Assembly: GCF_943912325.1 (NCBI RefSeq)
Contig: NZ_CALTTX010000076.1
Coordinates: forward strand, 1 to 8,156
Reading direction: 5' to 3'
Source: an uncultured Microbacterium sp.
GTDB lineage: Bacteria > Actinomycetota > Actinomycetes > Actinomycetales > Microbacteriaceae
Length of the DNA: 8,156 nucleotides
Shown here: one piece after another, positions 5,396 to 8,156 of the stretch
Numbering within the stretch: position 1 is the stretch's first letter
Layout of the letters: every line of letters begins with the position of its first letter
Position numbers and translations under genes: made by a program
Notes under the pieces: model-generated
Databases searched by the model: none
What the model saw: the letters and a program-made list of their open reading frames with translations, nothing else
What the model was told of the DNA's origin: nothing

Positions 5396-7150
5396 TCAGA
5401 TACCGAGGTCGCCCTGGAACTGCGCGGCTTCGAGTCGGGTCTTGACCGCGCTGAGGAAGCGCGCGGCGTCGGCGCCGTCGATGATGCGGTGGTCGTACGA
5501 AAGCGCGAGGTAGACGTACGAGCGGACGGCGATCGCATCGACGCCGTCGACCTTCACGACACCGGGACGCTTGAACACGACACCCGTGCCGAGGATCGCC
5601 GACTGCGGCAGGAACACGACGGGCGTGTCGAACAGCGCGCCGCGCGAACCCGTGTTGGTCAGCGTGAACGTGCCACCCGAAAGCTCGTCGGGCTTGAGCT
5701 TGTTGTTGCGCGTGCGGTCGGCGAGGTCGGCGATCTCGTGGGCGATCTCGGCGAGGTTCTTGTCAGCGGCGTCACGCAGCACGGGCGTCAGCAGACCGCG
5801 CTCGGTGTCGACGGCGATCGAGAGGTTCTCGCTCGGCGGGTAGACGATGGTGTCGCCGTCGACCGTCGAGTTCACGATCGGGTAAGCCTGCAGCGCCTCG
5901 GCCGAAGCTAGCGCGAAGAACGGCAGGAACGACAGCTTGTCGCCCGTCTTGCTCTGGAACTCGCCTTTGACCGAGTCGCGGAACGCGGCGAGCGCCGTAA
6001 CGTCCACCTCGACGACCGTGGTCAGCTGAGCCGTCTGCTGCATCGAAGCGACCGCGCGCTCTGCGAGCACCTTGCGCAGGCGCGACATCGGCTGCGTCGT
6101 GCCCCGCAACTCCGACGGCGCGGGCTTGGCCGCAGCGGGTGCGGCAGCGACCGGAGCCGCAGCGGCGGGCGCCTCGGTCTTCTTCTCGGCCGCGGTCAGC
6201 ACGTCTTCCTTGCGGATCCGGCCGCCGACGCCGGTGCCTGTCACGGTCGCGAGGTCAACACCGTGCTGCGACGCGAGGCGGCGCACGAGGGGAGTGACGT
6301 ACCCGACGCTCGCGTCGGATTCGGCCTCGGCCGGCGCGGCGGGAGCCGACTCGGCCGGAGCAGCCGGCGCGGCGGGAGCCGCGGGAGCGGACTCCGCCTG
6401 CGCGGGAGCGATCTCTTGCGCGACGGGCTCCGAGACCGGCGCCGGGGCGCTGGGCGCCTCGGGCTGCGGTTCGGGCTCGGCGGCGGGAGCGGCAGCTTCG
6501 GGAGCGGGCTGTGCCGCGGGCGCACCCGAACCGATGCGGGCAAGGTCCGCGCCGACCTCGACGGTCTCGTCCTCGTGCACGAGGATCTCTTGCAGCACAC
6601 CGGCGACGGGGCTCGGGATCTCGGTGTCGACCTTGTCGGTCGAGATCTCGAGCAGCGGCTCATCGACCGCGACGTCGTCGCCGACGGCTTTGAGCCAACG
6701 CGTGACGGTGCCCTCGGTGACGCTCTCGCCGAGTTCGGGAAGCTTGACGGCAACGGCGTCGCCACCGGCGGGGGCGGCGGATGCTTCGGGGGCAGCGGCC
6801 GGCTGCTCGGCCTCGGTCGACGGGGCCTCGGCGGGCTGGTCGGCGGGAGCCGCGGGCTCGGGCTCAGCGACGGGCGCGGCCTCAGCGGGAGCATCCGACG
6901 ACGAAGCGCCCGATCCGTCGCCGATCTTCGCCAGCACGGCGCCAACCTCGACCGTGTCGTCTTCATTCACGAGGATCTCTTCGAGGATCCCCGACACAGG
7001 CGACGGAATCTCGGTGTCGACCTTGTCGGTCGAGATCTCGAGCAAACCCTCGTCGGCGGTGACCTCATCGCCCACCTGCTTCAGCCAGCGCGTGACCGTT
7101 CCCTCGGTGACGCTCTCTCCGAGAGCGGGGAGGACGACGGATGTGCTCAT
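5396..7150 (-). CDS. sucB: Dihydrolipoamide acyltransferase (E2) of a 2-oxoacid dehydrogenase complex
   Basis: This 584-residue E2 carries acyl groups on lipoyl-lysine swinging arms and passes them to CoA. Two lipoyl domains are visible at about 3-77 and 134-207, each with the STDKVDTEIPSPV motif (lipoyl lysines K43 and K173). They are joined by Ala/Pro/Glu linkers. A peripheral subunit-binding domain follows (about 284-318, TPLVRRLASQHGVDL...GRIRKEDVL), then the catalytic domain (about 350-584) with SYDHRIIDGADA (H554, D558). Databases usually call this sucB or dlaT. In mycobacteria and corynebacteria the comparable protein serves pyruvate dehydrogenase while OdhA carries its own E2 domain, so the substrate (pyruvate or 2-oxoglutarate) cannot be fixed from sequence alone. 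ATG 7150 has a strong AAGGAG seven bases upstream. It follows lpd on the same strand after 112 bases. Confidence 0.95.
   Translation of the reverse strand: MSTSVVLPALGESVTEGTVTRWLKQVGDEVTADEGLLEISTDKVDTEIPSPVSGILEEILVNEDDTVEVGAVLAKIGDGSGASSSDAPAEAAPVAEPEPAAPADQPAEAPSTEAEQPAAAPEASAAPAGGDAVAVKLPELGESVTEGTVTRWLKAVGDDVAVDEPLLEISTDKVDTEIPSPVAGVLQEILVHEDETVEVGADLARIGSGAPAAQPAPEAAAPAAEPEPQPEAPSAPAPVSEPVAQEIAPAQAESAPAAPAAPAAPAESAPAAPAEAESDASVGYVTPLVRRLASQHGVDLATVTGTGVGGRIRKEDVLTAAEKKTEAPAAAAPVAAAPAAAKPAPSELRGTTQPMSRLRKVLAERAVASMQQTAQLTTVVEVDVTALAAFRDSVKGEFQSKTGDKLSFLPFFALASAEALQAYPIVNSTVDGDTIVYPPSENLSIAVDTERGLLTPVLRDAADKNLAEIAHEIADLADRTRNNKLKPDELSGGTFTLTNTGSRGALFDTPVVFLPQSAILGTGVVFKRPGVVKVDGVDAIAVRSYVYLALSYDHRIIDGADAARFLSAVKTRLEAAQFQGDLGI
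6618..7044 (-). repeat. Duplicated lipoyl-domain DNA with a 37-bp identical core
   Basis: Bases 6618-6654 and 7008-7044 are identical over 37 bases, 390 bases (130 codons) apart. They encode the LLEISTDKVDTEI lysine region of lipoyl domains 2 and 1. Identity extends to synonymous positions, pointing to a recent duplication or ongoing gene conversion between the two domains. Confidence 0.85.
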
Positions 7151-7157
7151 GACAGGA

Positions 7158-7163
7158 CTCCTT
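7158..7163 (-). promoter_or_regulatory. Shine-Dalgarno AAGGAG of the E2 gene
   Basis: The complement of CTCCTT reads AAGGAG, seven bases before ATG 7150. It fixes the E2 start, which is also where the first lipoyl domain begins (MSTSVVLPALGESV). Confidence 0.85.
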
Positions 7164-7186
7164 CGAGGAAACGTGCGGTGCGTTCT

Positions 7187-7192
7187 AGTTTA
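7187..7192 (-). promoter_or_regulatory. Possible -10 element (TAAACT) for the E2 gene
   Basis: An AT-rich patch stands out in the otherwise GC-rich 112-base gap between lpd and the E2 gene. On the coding strand it reads CACTAAACTAGAACG. TAAACT fits TAnnnT and would give a leader of about 30 bases. The hexamer 17 bases upstream (GCGCTG) is a poor -35, so this is tentative. The rest of the gap (7193-7262) shows nothing clear. Confidence 0.35.
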
Positions 7193-7262
7193 GTGAGGCC
7201 GCGACCGGCCAGCGCCATCGGGGCGCGCCGAGAGGGGACGAATGGATGCCGGGGGCCGCGGT

Positions 7263-8156
7263 TCATCGGCCGTGCAGCGGCTTGCCGGCCAGCGAGAGGA
7301 AGGCCTCGCCGAGCGCCTCTCCCTGCGTGGGATGAGCGTGCAGGTACGGGGCGATGTCTTCGGGGTGCGCCTCCCAGCCCACGACGAGCTGGGCCTCCGA
7401 GATCAGCTCGCCGACGCGGCGGCCGACGAGATGCACGCCCACGACGGGACCGTCGACCTCGCGAATGACCTTCGCGAATCCGGCGGCGCCGAGGATCTCG
7501 CTCCGAGCATTGCCCGCGAGGTTGTATTCGCTCACGGCGATGCGATCGGCGCCGTAGCGCTCTGTCGCCTGTTCGGTCGTGAGCCCGACCGACGCGACCT
7601 CGGGATCGCTGTAGGTCACGCGCGGCACGGTCGAATCCGGCACGGGGCGCGGCGAGAGCCCGGCGATAGCTTCTGCCACCAGGATGCCGTGCGCGAACCC
7701 GCGGTGCGCGAGCTGCGGTCCCGGCACGATGTCGCCCGCGGCCCAGACGTGCGGAGCGGCCGTGCGGAGCAGCTCGTCGACGACGACGAAACCGCGCTCG
7801 AGCGTCACGCCCGCCTTTTCCAGACCGAGCCCCGCCGTGGCGGGCCCACGACCGACGGCGACGAGAGCGTGGCTTGCGCGCAAAGGTTCGCGGCCCGCGG
7901 CGTCGGGGGCCTGCTCGAGGGCGACGGTCACGCCCTCGGCATCCTGATCCACGCTCGCGAATCGCGTGCCGGTCAGCACCGTGATGCCGCGCTTGCGGAA
8001 TGCCCGCTCGATCGCCTTCGAACTAGCGGCGTCTTCCGTCGGCAGCAGGCGGGGGAGCGCTTCGACGATCGTGACGTCGGCACCGAGCGAGCGCCAGAGG
8101 CTCGCGAACTCGACCCCGATGACTCCGCCGCCGAGCACGACGACCGAGCTCGGTAC
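7263..8156 (-). CDS. lpdA: Dihydrolipoyl dehydrogenase (E3), N-terminal part outside window
   Basis: The C-terminal 297 residues of a flavoprotein that reoxidises dihydrolipoyl groups of E2 with NAD+. Numbering from the window edge: the NAD(P)-binding loop GGGVIG (9-14) followed by VEFASLW; VEALPRLLPTED; VAVGRGPAT (about 100-107); the second FAD motif VWAAGDIV (137-144); the dimerisation domain from VPRVTYSDPEVASVGLT; and the catalytic pair in HAHPTQGEALGEAF (H275, E280), which reaches across the dimer. The first FAD-binding GxGxxG and the redox-active CxxxxC lie beyond base 8156, so they cannot be checked. The frame is open to the window end, and VPSSVV before the first internal GTG (8138) fits the family, so 8138 is not the start. 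The next gene on the strand is E2. Confidence 0.95.
   Translation of the reverse strand, partial: VPSSVVVLGGGVIGVEFASLWRSLGADVTIVEALPRLLPTEDAASSKAIERAFRKRGITVLTGTRFASVDQDAEGVTVALEQAPDAAGREPLRASHALVAVGRGPATAGLGLEKAGVTLERGFVVVDELLRTAAPHVWAAGDIVPGPQLAHRGFAHGILVAEAIAGLSPRPVPDSTVPRVTYSDPEVASVGLTTEQATERYGADRIAVSEYNLAGNARSEILGAAGFAKVIREVDGPVVGVHLVGRRVGELISEAQLVVGWEAHPEDIAPYLHAHPTQGEALGEAFLSLAGKPLHGR

Noticed and set aside
4102..5538. 478-codon minus-strand frame opposite the membrane protein gene
   Set aside because: It runs through two hairpins and into the E2 3' end, with Ser/Ala/Arg/Pro low complexity; the plus strand has the better start, a membrane helix and a terminator.
6072..7468. Long plus-strand frames opposite the E2 gene
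   Set aside because: They are Ala/Ser- or Gly/Arg-rich readings of the complement of Ala/Pro linkers and lipoyl domains; no family features.
8143..8154. 12-bp palindrome ACCGAGCTCGGT at the window end, resembling a cloning polylinker (SacI-KpnI)
   Set aside because: The codons read VPSSVV directly before VLGGGVIG, as expected in Lpd, so it is natural coding sequence, not vector.

Overview
The window looks like chromosomal DNA from a high-GC actinobacterium, most likely Microbacteriaceae and close to Microbacterium. The reasons are the strong G/C third-position bias, a DUF4191 membrane protein, an actinobacterial two-lipoyl-domain E2 followed by a PSBD, and an Lpd tail of the HAHPTQ.EALGEA type. 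The genus is an inference, since nothing could be searched.

Layout. (a) Bases 1-55 are the 3' part of a tRNA-Glu(CTC) gene with encoded CCA, followed by a long hairpin at 60-107. (b) Bases 110 to about 1235 hold the remnant of a mobile element: four 11-bp repeats in two doublets (149-170 and 201-222), and a tyrosine integrase on the minus strand that lacks its N-terminal half. Its catalytic domain keeps R, HxxR, H and Y but carries an extra stretch of about 128 residues that looks helical. (c) Near 1222-1240 the integrase reading abruptly meets the last ~34 codons of a plus-strand gene that resembles an LLM flavin monooxygenase, so a deletion seems to have fused element and chromosome. (d) 1404-2654 is a complete DszC/SfnB-type flavin monooxygenase. 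(e) A shared terminator separates it from a convergent DUF4191 membrane protein at 2753-3463. (f) Divergent from that, 3569-5290 encodes an unrecognised one-pass membrane protein with an Ala/Ser/Thr-rich extracellular linker. (g) Two back-to-back hairpins separate it from the minus-strand pair lpd (7263-8156, running off the window) then sucB/dlaT-like E2 (5396-7150).

How they fit together. Lpd (E3) and E2 are subunits of the same class of 2-oxoacid dehydrogenase complex. DUF4191 genes often sit next to the lipoate genes lipB and lipA in Actinobacteria, but neither is present here between E2 and DUF4191; the unrecognised membrane protein gene takes that place. The LLM fragment and the DszC-like gene were probably once a monooxygenase pair of the sulfur/organosulfur scavenging type, and only the second member is intact. 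There is no intergenic stretch longer than 300 bases without annotation. I see no CRISPR array, complete mobile element or obvious new multi-gene system. The strongest oddities are the integrase insertion, the candidate integrase arm sites and the deletion scar.
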